Positions 43,550-53,594 of a stretch of DNA of 64,000 nucleotides are shown piece by piece. The translations under genes were made by a program, and so were the position numbers. Position 1 is the stretch's first letter. Each line of letters opens with the position of its first letter. Source of the stretch: Echinicola shivajiensis. Its GTDB lineage: Bacteria; Bacteroidota; Bacteroidia; Cytophagales; Cyclobacteriaceae. The stretch is from NCBI RefSeq assembly GCF_018642165.1, contig NZ_JAHHZM010000001.1:310001-374000 (forward strand), given 5' to 3'. The notes under the pieces are model-generated. The model searched no databases. It worked only from the letters and a program-made list of their open reading frames with translations, and was not told the origin of the DNA.

Positions 43550-44641
43550 ATGAAATTAACTTCTAAAATATTTATTGCAGGTCTGATGGCAACAAGTTTT
43601 GCCTGCAAAGACGGTTATATAGACGACATTAGCAAAGTCCCTCCAGCCTCAGATGAAACTGCCCCCATGGTCAACATCAATTTTCCTGAGGAAGGCCCAC
43701 TTACTTGGGTCCCTCAGGATGTGATGTCCATTAATATTGATTTTGAAGTAGAAGATGATGTAGAAATTCAGGACATCACTGTGGCTTTGGATGGCAGTGA
43801 AATTGGAAGCTATTCGGATTTCAAAGATTATAGAAGAACAGCCGTCAAACTGCCTTACGACAATATCACGAACGGAGAACACACTTTGGCTGTAACCGCC
43901 AATGACCTATCTGGAAAAACGACAACAAGCACAGTAGTCTTTTCCAAGCCTGAATTCTATGTACCTCAATACGATGGGGAGATTTTCTATATGCCATTTG
44001 ATGACGAGTATTTGGAATTGGTCAGCGTAAGTGAAGCCAGTGTGGTAGGGGATCCTGGTTTTGCAGGTGAAAGTGCTTCTGGTGCCAATGCCTATGCGGG
44101 TGCAACAGATTCCTATTTGACCTTTCCTACGACCAATTTGACCAATAATGCATTCAGTGCTTCTCTATGGTACAAGGTCGATGCAAATCCCGACAGAGCG
44201 GGCATTCTGGTCATGGGGCCAACTGATGAGGCTAATCCTGACTCCCAAAACAACCGTGCTGCGGGCTTCAGACTATTTAGAGAGGCCGCAGGAAGTAACC
44301 AACGTATAAAACTAAATGTTGGTAACGGGGCAGGAGACAACTGGTTTGACGGAGGTAGTGCGGCTGATATCAACCCGAACAGCAATGAATGGGTACATAT
44401 TGCTTTTACTATTTCCGGAACAGAATGTACCGTATATATCAATGGAACAGTAGTGAGCCAAGGTACTTATCCGGGTATTTCCTGGGAGGGCTGCGACATC
44501 CTTTCTATAGGCTCCGGAGCACCTAGATTCACTGGATGGGGACACCTTTCTGACAATAGCTATATTGATGAACTTCGCATCTTTAATAGAGCGCTTTCGT
44601 CATCTGAAGTGCAGACAATCATGGATAATGAACAGCCGTAA
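43550..44641 (+). CDS. LamG-domain lipoprotein, probable surface glycan-binding protein
   Basis: A 363-residue lipoprotein (lipobox near TSFAC, Cys19). An Ig-like or cadherin-type domain (about 35-130: PMVNINFPEEGP, VEDDVEIQDITVALDG, NGEHTLAVTANDLSG) precedes a C-terminal concanavalin-like LamG domain (about 140-360: FYMPFDDEYLE, ATDSYLTFPT, FSASLWYKV, NEWVHIAFTISG, YIDELRIFNRALSSSEV). In this position after susCD it most likely binds the substrate at the surface. No catalytic residues are assigned. Confidence 0.82.
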   Translation: MKLTSKIFIAGLMATSFACKDGYIDDISKVPPASDETAPMVNINFPEEGPLTWVPQDVMSINIDFEVEDDVEIQDITVALDGSEIGSYSDFKDYRRTAVKLPYDNITNGEHTLAVTANDLSGKTTTSTVVFSKPEFYVPQYDGEIFYMPFDDEYLELVSVSEASVVGDPGFAGESASGANAYAGATDSYLTFPTTNLTNNAFSASLWYKVDANPDRAGILVMGPTDEANPDSQNNRAAGFRLFREAAGSNQRIKLNVGNGAGDNWFDGGSAADINPNSNEWVHIAFTISGTECTVYINGTVVSQGTYPGISWEGCDILSIGSGAPRFTGWGHLSDNSYIDELRIFNRALSSSEVQTIMDNEQP

Positions 44642-44656
44642 TATTTTATAAATCCA

Positions 44657-44683
44657 AGGAGGGCTTCTTATATAAGCTCTCCT
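44657..44683 (+). other. Hairpin after the LamG gene
   Basis: AGGAGGGCTT (44657-44666) pairs with AAGCTCTCCT (44674-44683), one G-U pair. No T tract follows. It may set mRNA ends between the susCD-LamG part and the enzyme genes. Confidence 0.45.
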
Positions 44684-44787
44684 ACTTATAATTTATCCAA
44701 TTTCATAACCTTGGCTTTTTACTAAACTGCAAGCCATCAAATAAATCGAAAATAATCTATAAAAGCGGCTGTCCCGTTATACCCAAA

Positions 44788-46740
44788 ATGATGAAACACT
44801 CAGTTTTTCTGGTATTTTTCATTCTTTTCCTATCATGTAAAGAAGAGGATTCCCTTACTCCTTTGCAGCTCTTTGACGCCAAGGTGGGAGATAAAACACT
44901 TTCCCTTCAAGGATCAAATGAAAATATCGCCATTGATAGGACCATCAGCTTGACCTTTTCTCAGGCTATACAAAGCGAAAGTATAGCTTCAGCCATTTCT
45001 TTATCCAAAGATGGCATTCCTGTCAACTTTAACACCAATCTTATTGACAACACCACCATCGCCATTAACCCTATTGGTACCTTGGAGACCAGTAGTGACT
45101 ATACTTTGTCTATATCTTCGGCCCTAACCGCCTCCAACGGAGCTCATTTTACAGAAACCACCATAGAGTTCACTACGATATTGGGCTCAGTTGAAATTAC
45201 CAGTGTGCAATTATCAGGTGGTGATACCACTAGGACAGGCCGAATCCAAAATGTCCCTGTAAACTACAGTACGGAATTGATTTTCAACAAACCTCTGGAT
45301 CCATCCTCTCTTCAACAAGCCTTTTCTCTGACAGGACCAGGCAATCCAAGCTTACAGTTTGAGCTAATGGAAAATGATCAGAAATTAACACTTTCCTCCT
45401 CGGCTCCTTTACAATACCTCTCTAAATATTCCCTAAAAATCAATCAGGAACTCATGGGCATCAATGGAGAAAACTTTGCTGGCCTTAGCAGTGTTTTCTA
45501 CACCCAAATTGATGAAACACCTAAGTTTACATTGCTTTCTGAAGAAGAATTACTCACAAAAATACAGTCCCAAACATTCCGTTATTTTTGGGATTTTGCC
45601 CACCCAATAAGTGGAATGTCAAGAGAAAGAAACACTTCTGGAAACACCGTCACCATCGGCGGTTCAGGATTTGGTGTAATGTCTCTCATAGTAGGAGTGG
45701 AAAGAGGTTTTATTACCAGGCAACAAGCCTTAGAAAGATGGAACAAGACAATTGATTTTTTGGCATATGCTGATCGTTTTCATGGTGCATGGCCACACTG
45801 GATGAATGGTGAAACCGGTAAGACCATCCCCTTCAGTGCTAAAGATAATGGCGGGGATTTGGTAGAAACGGCATTTATGATCCAGGGATTACTCACCGTG
45901 AGGGCCTATCTCAATGCCAACAATCCTGCTGAAAAAGAGCTCATCGATAAAATCACCCTGCTATGGGAAACGGTGGAATGGGACTGGTATACCCAAAACG
46001 GCAGCAATGTACTTTATTGGCACTGGTCTCCCGATTATGAATGGGAAATGAACCTCCCCATTCGTGGCTATAATGAGTCATTGATTGTCTATGTGCTTTC
46101 AGCATCCTCCCCTACACATCCTATTGATAAAGCAGTTTACGAGTCTGGGTGGGCCAGAAATGGTAGTATAAAAAATGGCAACTCATTTTATGGACATGTG
46201 TTACCCTTGGGCAATGATCTTGGTGGCCCTTTGTTCTTTGCCCACTATTCCTTTTTGGGACTTGACCCCAGAAACCTTTCAGATCAGTATGCCAACTATT
46301 GGGAACAGAATCAAGTCCACAGCCTGATCAACCAAGCATATTGCATCCAAAATCCTAAAGGCTTTATTGGCTATACCGAAACTGCTTGGGGACTGACAGC
46401 CAGTGATAACCATAATGGCTACAGTGCACACTCCCCTTCCAACGATCTTGGCGTCATCACACCTACTGCTGCTATTTCATCTTTGCCTTATACCCCTGAA
46501 GCTTCTATGAAAGCCTTGAAGTATTTCTACTATCAGCTAGGAGATAAAATCTGGGGGGAATACGGGTTTTATGATGCCTATAACATTACCGAAAACTGGT
46601 ATGCTGACAGCTATTTGGCCATTGATCAGGGGCCGATCATTCTAATGATTGAAAATCACCGGACTGGATTGCTTTGGAACCTATTCATGACAGATGAAGA
46701 AGTCCGATCTGGTCTGGACAAACTGGAATTCACTTATTGA
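44788..46740 (+). CDS. GH144 family beta-1,2-glucan hydrolase with two N-terminal Ig-like domains
   Basis: A 650-residue lipoprotein (lipobox FLSC, Cys16). Two Big_5-type Ig-like domains (about 30-130 and 135-240) precede a GH144 (alpha/alpha)6 catalytic domain (PF10091, about 250-645). Catalytic-domain landmarks are FRYFWDFAHPISGMSRER, DRFHGAWPHWMNGETG, AKDNGGDLVETAFMIQG, WDWYTQNG, LYWHWSPDYEWEM, RGYNESLIVYVLSASSPTH and ITPTAAISSLPYTPE. Characterised GH144 proteins are endo-beta-1,2-glucanases or exo-acting sophorohydrolases; endo or exo mode cannot be told here. Lipid anchoring suggests a surface location. Confidence 0.87.
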   Translation: MMKHSVFLVFFILFLSCKEEDSLTPLQLFDAKVGDKTLSLQGSNENIAIDRTISLTFSQAIQSESIASAISLSKDGIPVNFNTNLIDNTTIAINPIGTLETSSDYTLSISSALTASNGAHFTETTIEFTTILGSVEITSVQLSGGDTTRTGRIQNVPVNYSTELIFNKPLDPSSLQQAFSLTGPGNPSLQFELMENDQKLTLSSSAPLQYLSKYSLKINQELMGINGENFAGLSSVFYTQIDETPKFTLLSEEELLTKIQSQTFRYFWDFAHPISGMSRERNTSGNTVTIGGSGFGVMSLIVGVERGFITRQQALERWNKTIDFLAYADRFHGAWPHWMNGETGKTIPFSAKDNGGDLVETAFMIQGLLTVRAYLNANNPAEKELIDKITLLWETVEWDWYTQNGSNVLYWHWSPDYEWEMNLPIRGYNESLIVYVLSASSPTHPIDKAVYESGWARNGSIKNGNSFYGHVLPLGNDLGGPLFFAHYSFLGLDPRNLSDQYANYWEQNQVHSLINQAYCIQNPKGFIGYTETAWGLTASDNHNGYSAHSPSNDLGVITPTAAISSLPYTPEASMKALKYFYYQLGDKIWGEYGFYDAYNITENWYADSYLAIDQGPIILMIENHRTGLLWNLFMTDEEVRSGLDKLEFTY

Positions 46741-46804
46741 AAAACAAACTATAAATATGGCAAAATATTGCCAGTAAGATATGGAAGTAAAGAAACCTAT
46801 AACC

Positions 46805-49099
46805 ATGAAAAACCTTATTCTCCTCGCTTTGGTAGTTGGAGGCATGACAATGGCCTGCTCTCCATCTCAAGATAATCACGGTTCACCTGACATCATTCTT
46901 CACAAAGCGGATTCCGTTTTGGCATTGATGACCCTAGAAGAAAAAATTGGTCAGCTCAACCTTCCCGCTGCTGGTGATTTTACTACAGGTCAAGCTTCCA
47001 GTTCAAATATTGCCGAGAAAATCAAAGCAGGAAAAATCGGTGGACTTTTTAACATCAAAACAGTTGAAAAGATCAAAGATGTGCAGCAAGTAGCTGTTGA
47101 AGAAAGTCGACTTGGAATTCCCTTATTATTTGGCATGGATGTTATCCATGGTTACGAAACTATTTTCCCCATTCCACTCGGACTTTCCTGTAGTTGGGAC
47201 ATGAATCTGATCAAACGCTCAGCCCAAATTGCCGCCAAGGAAGCCAGTGCTGATGGCATCAACTGGACCTTTTCTCCCATGACAGACATCAGCCGGGATC
47301 CTCGCTGGGGCCGTGTATCCGAAGGAAGCGGAGAGGACCCCTATTTGGGTGCCCAGATTGCCAAGGCCATGGTTCAGGGCTACCAAGGGGATGATCTCAG
47401 TCAAAACAATACTATTATGGCCTGTGTGAAGCATTTCGCACTTTATGGTGCCCCAGAAGCAGGAAGAGACTATAACACCGTAGACATGAGCCGTCAAAGG
47501 ATGTACAATGAATATTTCCTTCCTTATCAAGCTGCTATTGAAGCAGGTGTGGGCACAGTCATGACTTCATTTAATGAAGTGGAAGGTATACCAGCCAGCG
47601 GCAACCAATGGCTGATGACGGACGTCTTGCGCAAGCAATGGGGTTTTGATGGCTTTGTGGTTACTGATTATACCGCCATTAATGAAATGATTGACCATGG
47701 CATGGGTGACCTTAAAACCGTGTCAGCATTGGCTTTAAAAGCTGGTGTGGAAATGGACATGGTAGGCGAAGGCTTTCTCACCACCTTAGAAGCTTCTTTG
47801 GAAGATGGAACAATTACAGAAGCTCAAATTGATAATGCTTGTCGCTTGATTTTAGTGAAAAAATTTGAGCTGGGACTTTTCGATGATCCCTACAAATACT
47901 GTGACACCGAACGAGCTAAAAATGAAATCTTCAATAAGGAAAACAGACAAATTGCCCGTGAGATCGCTGCCCAGTCCTTTGTTTTGCTAAAAAACAAAAA
48001 CGAAGTTCTTCCGCTAAAGAAAGAAGGTACGATTGCGCTTATAGGCCCTATGGCGGACAATGCAGAAAACATGACAGGTACCTGGAGTGTGGCAGGCAGG
48101 TTCAAGGAGTCTGTTTCTCTAATGCAAGGCATCAAAAATGCTGCAGGCAATGATGTCAATATTCTTCATGCCAGAGGAGCCAATATAGTTGCTGATTCAT
48201 TACTCGAATCAAGGGTAAGTGTGTTTGGAAAACCTACTTATAGAGATAGTAGATCAGAAGAGGCATTAATCAAAGAAGCGCTAGAAATAACTAAAAATGC
48301 TGACGTCATTATCGCTGCTGTGGGTGAATCGGCTGAAATGAGTGGAGAATCATCCAGTAGAAGCACCATTGAGCTACCCGAGAATCAAAGAAGGCTTCTA
48401 AAAGAGCTAGTTAAAACCGGAAAGCCTATAGTCATGGTAATGTTTACGGGAAGACCTCTAGCCATTAAGTGGGAGTCTGAGCATATCCCTTCCATCCTAA
48501 ATGTATGGTTTGGAGGTAGTGAGGCAGGGGATGCTATTGCTGATGTGCTTTTCGGGGGAGTCAACCCCTCTGGAAAACTCACAACCACCTTCCCTCAAAA
48601 TACAGGGCAAATCCCTATTTACTATAACCATAAAAATACCGGGCGCCCACTGCCAGAGGGACAATGGTTCCAGAAGTTCCGCTCCAATTACTTGGATGTA
48701 TCCAATGAGCCTTTATATCCTTTCGGTTACGGCTTGAGCTATACCAATTTCGAATATGGAGATCTTAACCTAAGTAATAAAGAACTTTCGGGTAACCAAT
48801 CCCTAACTGCCAGCATCCAGCTAACCAATAACGGAAAATATGATGGAGCTGAAGTCGTACAACTCTATGTTCGTGATATGGTAGGTACCATCACCCGACC
48901 TGTTAAAGAATTAAAGGGGTTCCAAAAGGTCTTTTTAAAAGCTGGTGAAAGTAAAGAAATCAAATTCGAGTTAAGCAAAGAGCATCTTAAATTCTATAAC
49001 CATGACCTCGACTTTGTGTTTGAACCAGGTGAATTTGAAATCATGGTAGGCACCAATTCCCAAGAATTGAACATAGAAAAAATCAACTGGGAAGAATAA
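46805..49099 (+). CDS. GH3 family beta-glucosidase
   Basis: The 764-residue GH3 enzyme has a lipoprotein-type signal (MTMAC). The N-terminal TIM barrel (about 25-340) has ISRDPRWGRVSEGSGEDPYLG, VKHFALYG and the nucleophile Asp288 in GFVVTDYTA. The alpha/beta sandwich (about 390-610) has AVGESAEMSGESSSR with candidate acid/base Glu, and a fibronectin-like C-terminal domain ends the protein. With GH144 partners it probably releases glucose from sophoro-oligosaccharides (inference). I prefer the ATG at 46805; an ATG at 46781 would lengthen the signal peptide. Confidence 0.93.
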   Translation: MKNLILLALVVGGMTMACSPSQDNHGSPDIILHKADSVLALMTLEEKIGQLNLPAAGDFTTGQASSSNIAEKIKAGKIGGLFNIKTVEKIKDVQQVAVEESRLGIPLLFGMDVIHGYETIFPIPLGLSCSWDMNLIKRSAQIAAKEASADGINWTFSPMTDISRDPRWGRVSEGSGEDPYLGAQIAKAMVQGYQGDDLSQNNTIMACVKHFALYGAPEAGRDYNTVDMSRQRMYNEYFLPYQAAIEAGVGTVMTSFNEVEGIPASGNQWLMTDVLRKQWGFDGFVVTDYTAINEMIDHGMGDLKTVSALALKAGVEMDMVGEGFLTTLEASLEDGTITEAQIDNACRLILVKKFELGLFDDPYKYCDTERAKNEIFNKENRQIAREIAAQSFVLLKNKNEVLPLKKEGTIALIGPMADNAENMTGTWSVAGRFKESVSLMQGIKNAAGNDVNILHARGANIVADSLLESRVSVFGKPTYRDSRSEEALIKEALEITKNADVIIAAVGESAEMSGESSSRSTIELPENQRRLLKELVKTGKPIVMVMFTGRPLAIKWESEHIPSILNVWFGGSEAGDAIADVLFGGVNPSGKLTTTFPQNTGQIPIYYNHKNTGRPLPEGQWFQKFRSNYLDVSNEPLYPFGYGLSYTNFEYGDLNLSNKELSGNQSLTASIQLTNNGKYDGAEVVQLYVRDMVGTITRPVKELKGFQKVFLKAGESKEIKFELSKEHLKFYNHDLDFVFEPGEFEIMVGTNSQELNIEKINWEE

Positions 49100-49203
49100 G
49101 CTTCCTAAACGCTTTAGGATCAAAAAGAAATTGGACACCACCCTAGCATGCTCATTTATAAACACGAAGGATCTTAGCGGAAGATCTGAAAAAACAATTG
49201 ACG

Positions 49204-50010
49204 ATGAACAAAACTAAAATATACCTCTTATTGATCATGTTCGCTTTGAACTTATTTAGTTCAAAGGAGTTGCTGGCCCAAGACAAATCTCTTTTTGAAA
49301 ACCGAGTCTTTGTAAATCAAAAAGGTGATTCACTTTTATACCGTATTCTTTATCCTGCAAATTATGAAAGTGACAAAAAGTATCCGCTAGTATTTTTTCT
49401 TCATGGTGCCGGAGAAAGAGGTAATGACAACAAAAAACAACTTACCCACGGGGCAAACCTATTTCTTGATCCAGAAAACAGGGCGAAGTTTCCTTCCATC
49501 GTGGTCTTCCCTCAATGCCCCGAAGATAAATACTGGATTGATGTCAGCATTCGAAAAGAATTGTTTGGAAAAGGTGATCCTAATTTCAGTCAATCCATTG
49601 ATCAACCCTCCGAACAGCTTGACTTGGTCAATGAGCTTTCTAAAATGATTATCAAAACAGAAAAGGTGGACAAAAAGCGCCTGTATATTATGGGACTATC
49701 CATGGGCGGTTTTGGCACTTTTGAAACAATTGGGCGTTGGCCTAAAAAATATGCCGCGGCGGTGGCAATCTGCGGAGGTGGCAATCTTTCACTTGCAAAA
49801 AAATATGCTCCACATACAGCCATATGGATCACTCATGGAGGCAAAGATGATATTGTCCCTCCTATACTTTCCAAAAGAGTATATGAAGTGTTAAAGGAAG
49901 AAGGAGCAGACGTCAAGTACACACTCTACCCAGAAGCCAACCATAATTCATGGGATCCCACATTTGCGGAGCCGGAACTATTGCCATGGCTTTTTTCAAA
50001 ACATCATTAA
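49204..50010 (+). CDS. Exported alpha/beta-hydrolase, probable carbohydrate esterase
   Basis: A 268-residue secreted alpha/beta-hydrolase with a signal peptide ending near ELLAQ. The nucleophile is Ser166 in GLSMGGFG, the acid is Asp in GGKDDIVPP, and the His is in NHNSWDPTF. The PLVFFLHGAGERGNDN oxyanion region resembles the CE1/phospholipase-carboxylesterase group found in PULs. It probably removes acyl groups from the glycan. The natural start is the ATG at 49204; a TTG two codons upstream is less likely. It ends 12 bases before the second GH144 gene. Confidence 0.85.
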   Translation: MNKTKIYLLLIMFALNLFSSKELLAQDKSLFENRVFVNQKGDSLLYRILYPANYESDKKYPLVFFLHGAGERGNDNKKQLTHGANLFLDPENRAKFPSIVVFPQCPEDKYWIDVSIRKELFGKGDPNFSQSIDQPSEQLDLVNELSKMIIKTEKVDKKRLYIMGLSMGGFGTFETIGRWPKKYAAAVAICGGGNLSLAKKYAPHTAIWITHGGKDDIVPPILSKRVYEVLKEEGADVKYTLYPEANHNSWDPTFAEPELLPWLFSKHH

Positions 50011-50022
50011 TTCCTCAATCTC

Positions 50023-51612
50023 ATGAAGAAAACAAGACTTTCATTTTACTTAATGCTATTGTTTGGATTTACTATATGGGGATGTTCTTCAGCAGACAAA
50101 ACCATTGACAGTCCTGTTCAAGCAAAAGGCTACGACCGACATGTTGAACTCCACTGGCCTAAACAAAGTGGAATATCCCAATATGAAGTTTGGGTCAGTA
50201 CAGAAAACAATAATTTCAGCAAAAGAGCCACTGTGGATGATACCATATACATGGATTTTGTAAATGACCTGGGCAATAATCTCACACTGAAATACAAAGT
50301 GGTAGGCCTGCAGGATGCTGGTGAAAACACTGAAATAGGTTTGGCAATGGCCACTACCAAAGACTTCACTGATGAAGAATTATTGGATATGGTCGAATTT
50401 TACACCTTCCGATATTTTTGGGAGGGGGCAGAACCCATGTCTGGAATGGGGCCGGAAAGAATCCACATAGACGGCGAATACCCTCAAAATGATCAATCGG
50501 TAGTTACTACAGGAGGTACAGGATTTGGCATCTTTGGCATCATTGCAGCCATTGATCGTGGTTGGATAAATAGAGAAGAGGGGCTCAACAGATTCAATAA
50601 AATGGTCTCCTTTTTGGAAAAAGCCGATCGTTTTCATGGCGTTTGGCCACACTGGATTTATGGAGAAACTGGAAAGGCAAGATCATTTAGCGACAAAGAT
50701 AATGGAGGAGACTTAGTGGAATCCGCATTCCTAATGCAAGGGCTTTTGGCGGTCAGAGAGTATTTCAAAGATGGCAATGATGCTGAAAAATCACTGGCCA
50801 ACCGAATAGATACTCTTTGGAAAGAAATGGAATGGGATTGGTATACCCAAGGAGGTCATGACGTCCTCTATTGGCACTGGTCCCCTACTCATGAATGGGA
50901 AATGAACTTTCCTTTAGAAGGTTATAATGAATGTTTAATCACCTATGTTTTGGCTGCCTCCTCCCCTACTCATGGAATCCCAGCCTCTGCCTATCATAAA
51001 GGTTGGGCGCGCAGCGGTGGCATCAACACAGATCAGGAAGCCTTTGGTTATACTTTACATCTAAAACATAATGGGGCCGAAAAAATGGGTGGTCCATTGT
51101 TCTGGGCACACTACTCTTATTTGGGACTTAATCCCAAGGGCTTAACTGACCAATATGCCAATTACTGGGAAGAAAATAAAAATCACACCCTGATAAACCG
51201 CGCATGGTGTATAGATAATCCCAATGGATTTAAAGGTTATGGAGAAGATCTCTGGGGATTGACAGCTAGTTATACAGTAACAGGTTATTCAGCCCACCGT
51301 CCAGGAGCTGATCTTGGCGTCATTTCACCAACTGCCGCTCTTTCTTCCATCCCCTATACTCCAGAGGAATCTCTAAAGGTCATCAAAAACTTATATTACA
51401 ACTATGGAGAGAAGGTTTTTGGCCGCTATGGTTTTTATGATGCTTTGAGCCCTGAAAACGATTATTACCCTAAACGCTATCTGGCAATAGATCAAGGGCC
51501 AGTAGTTGCCATGATTGAAAACTACCGCTCGGGACTGGGTTGGAAATTATTTATGGGGGCTCCTGAAATCCAAGCAGGCTTGAAAAAATTGGGCTTTGAA
51601 AGTAATCCATAA
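50023..51612 (+). CDS. Second GH144 family beta-1,2-glucan hydrolase, with N-terminal FN3-like domain
   Basis: A 529-residue lipoprotein (lipobox TIWGC, Cys21). An FN3-like domain (about 30-115: VQAKGYDRHVELHWPKQSG) precedes a GH144 catalytic domain (about 120-525) with the same landmarks as its paralogue: FRYFWEGAEPMSGMGPER, DRFHGVWPHWIYGETG, DKDNGGDLVESAFLMQG, LYWHWSPTHEWEM and ISPTAALSSIPYTPE. The different N-terminal domains suggest division of labour, for example endo-acting at the surface and exo-acting on oligomers. Co-transcribed with the esterase, 12 bases downstream of it. Confidence 0.87.
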   Translation: MKKTRLSFYLMLLFGFTIWGCSSADKTIDSPVQAKGYDRHVELHWPKQSGISQYEVWVSTENNNFSKRATVDDTIYMDFVNDLGNNLTLKYKVVGLQDAGENTEIGLAMATTKDFTDEELLDMVEFYTFRYFWEGAEPMSGMGPERIHIDGEYPQNDQSVVTTGGTGFGIFGIIAAIDRGWINREEGLNRFNKMVSFLEKADRFHGVWPHWIYGETGKARSFSDKDNGGDLVESAFLMQGLLAVREYFKDGNDAEKSLANRIDTLWKEMEWDWYTQGGHDVLYWHWSPTHEWEMNFPLEGYNECLITYVLAASSPTHGIPASAYHKGWARSGGINTDQEAFGYTLHLKHNGAEKMGGPLFWAHYSYLGLNPKGLTDQYANYWEENKNHTLINRAWCIDNPNGFKGYGEDLWGLTASYTVTGYSAHRPGADLGVISPTAALSSIPYTPEESLKVIKNLYYNYGEKVFGRYGFYDALSPENDYYPKRYLAIDQGPVVAMIENYRSGLGWKLFMGAPEIQAGLKKLGFESNP

Positions 51613-51741
51613 TTATTCAGCAAGACATGTTTATATGACCTGTACCTTGACTTAAGCCGTTTCCCTTTGATATAAATGATAACACTTAGTAAGTAAATGA
51701 TGATTCCGATTTTAAACCTAGAGTTTAAAAAAACAAACAAT

Positions 51742-53547
51742 ATGAATAAGTTAAGCTTTATAATTGCTTCCCTGCTATTAACTCTCAGTTCCACTATACG
51801 AGCCCAGGAAATAGTTCCCCAAACTTACTGTAACCCGCTGGACATTGATTATACCTATATGGTCTATAATTCTGCCAGAAACATATCTTACCGCTCCGGA
51901 GCTGACCCTGCGGTAGTTGAATTCCGCGGTGAATATTACATGTTTGTAACGCGTTCCTTTGGTTATTGGCATTCCACCGATCTGGTCAATTGGAATTTCA
52001 TCAAGCCTGCCCAATGGTTCTTTGAAGGATCCAATGCCCCAACCGCCTTTAATTACAAGGATTCTCTGATTTACTTTGCAGGTGATCCAGCAGGGTATGG
52101 CAGCATTCTCTATACTGATGATCCAAAAGGAGGAAAATGGGCCCCTACAGCTTCAATCAGCAATAATATCCAAGACTCGGAATTGTTTATCGATGATGAT
52201 GGTAAAACTTATTTATACTGGGGTTCTTCTAATGTGCATCCCATCAGAGTAAAAATGCTCAACAAAGATGATAGGTTTCTAGAAACTGGTTTCAGGAAAG
52301 ATTTAATTAACCTAGTTGAAGAAGAACATGGCTGGGAACGTTTTGGGGAGAACAATTTTCACCCTACACTAAAAGAGGGGTATATGGAAGGAGCTTCCAT
52401 GACCAAGCATAATGGCAAATACTATTTGCAATATGCCGCACCGGGAACACAATTCAATGTTTATGGTGACGGCGTTTATATAGGTGATTCCCCACTTGGT
52501 CCATTCACCTATATGAAAAACAACCCCATGAGCTTTAAACCAGGAGGCTTCACCAATGGAGCGGGACATGGTATTACAGTAAAACAAACCAATGATCAAT
52601 ATTGGCATTTTGGTACCATGGCACTGGCTTCCAACTCCCATTGGGAACGCCGTCTTTGCATGTTCCCCACCTACTTTGACAATGAGGGGCTGATGCATTC
52701 AAACACCCATTATGGTGATTATCCCCGCTATGCCCCCAATCACCCGACAAAAGCCGGTGAGCACTGCGGGTGGATGTTGCTTTCCTATAAGGGAAAAACC
52801 ACCGTTTCCTCCTCAAAACAGCAGATTAGAAAAAGTACTTCTACAGATGATGAAGTGGAAATAACAGAAATGCCTTTGGAAAAAAGTGAAGATGGAAAAA
52901 TCTTATCAAAAGTACTGACTGATGAAAGTCCAAAATCATTCTGGGTGGCCGAAGCCAATGATGATCAGCAGTGGGTGGAAATCGAAATGCTGCAACCAGG
53001 CAAAATATATGCTTTTCAGTTAAACTTCCATGACCATGAATCAGGTATTTATACACGTACTGAAGGATTAAGGCACCAGTTTACAGTTGAAGTTTCAGAG
53101 GATGGTAATAACTGGAACACAGTAATAGACAGAAGTAACAGCTATAAGGATTCCCCTAATGCATACATTGTACTCAACCAACCTGTCAATGGAAAATATG
53201 TTCGCTATAACAATATCAAAGTCCCCGGAAACAATTTTGCCATGTCTGAAATCAGGGTCTTTGGAACAGGTTTTGGCAAGCAACCGTCAGAAGTAAAGGA
53301 TTTTACTGTAAACAGGAAAGATGACAGAAGAGATGTTTCTTTGTCTTGGAAGCCTGTTAAAGGAGCACAAGGTTATAATATCCGATGGGGAATTGCTCCT
53401 GACAAGCTTTACCAATCCTGGTTGGTGTACGATACTACCGAACATTTCATGCGATGTCTTGACCGGGACACCAAATATTACTTCTCCATAGAATCCTTCA
53501 ATGAGAATGGCATTTCTGAGAAAACGGAAATTATCGAACTCAATTGA
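51742..53547 (+). CDS. GH43-like five-bladed propeller enzyme with discoidin and FN3 domains
   Basis: The 601-residue secreted protein (signal peptide ending TIRAQ) starts with a GH43/GH117-like propeller (about 20-370). The likely base Asp is in SGADPAVVEFRGEYYMFVT, a pKa-tuning Asp is in IQDSELFIDDDGKTYLYWG, and the acid Glu is in MEGASMTKHNGKYYLQYA. A discoidin-type carbohydrate-binding domain (about 400-525: SFWVAEANDDQQWVEIEM, GKYVRYNNIKVPGNNFAMSEI in part) and an FN3 domain (about 530-600) follow. The specificity is not predictable. The start is the ATG at 51742; the frame extends 45 bases further without a signal peptide. Confidence 0.85.
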   Translation: MNKLSFIIASLLLTLSSTIRAQEIVPQTYCNPLDIDYTYMVYNSARNISYRSGADPAVVEFRGEYYMFVTRSFGYWHSTDLVNWNFIKPAQWFFEGSNAPTAFNYKDSLIYFAGDPAGYGSILYTDDPKGGKWAPTASISNNIQDSELFIDDDGKTYLYWGSSNVHPIRVKMLNKDDRFLETGFRKDLINLVEEEHGWERFGENNFHPTLKEGYMEGASMTKHNGKYYLQYAAPGTQFNVYGDGVYIGDSPLGPFTYMKNNPMSFKPGGFTNGAGHGITVKQTNDQYWHFGTMALASNSHWERRLCMFPTYFDNEGLMHSNTHYGDYPRYAPNHPTKAGEHCGWMLLSYKGKTTVSSSKQQIRKSTSTDDEVEITEMPLEKSEDGKILSKVLTDESPKSFWVAEANDDQQWVEIEMLQPGKIYAFQLNFHDHESGIYTRTEGLRHQFTVEVSEDGNNWNTVIDRSNSYKDSPNAYIVLNQPVNGKYVRYNNIKVPGNNFAMSEIRVFGTGFGKQPSEVKDFTVNRKDDRRDVSLSWKPVKGAQGYNIRWGIAPDKLYQSWLVYDTTEHFMRCLDRDTKYYFSIESFNENGISEKTEIIELN

Positions 53548-53594
53548 CACTTGAAGAATTAGAACATTAAAAGAAAGCATTAAAAGTCTACAAA

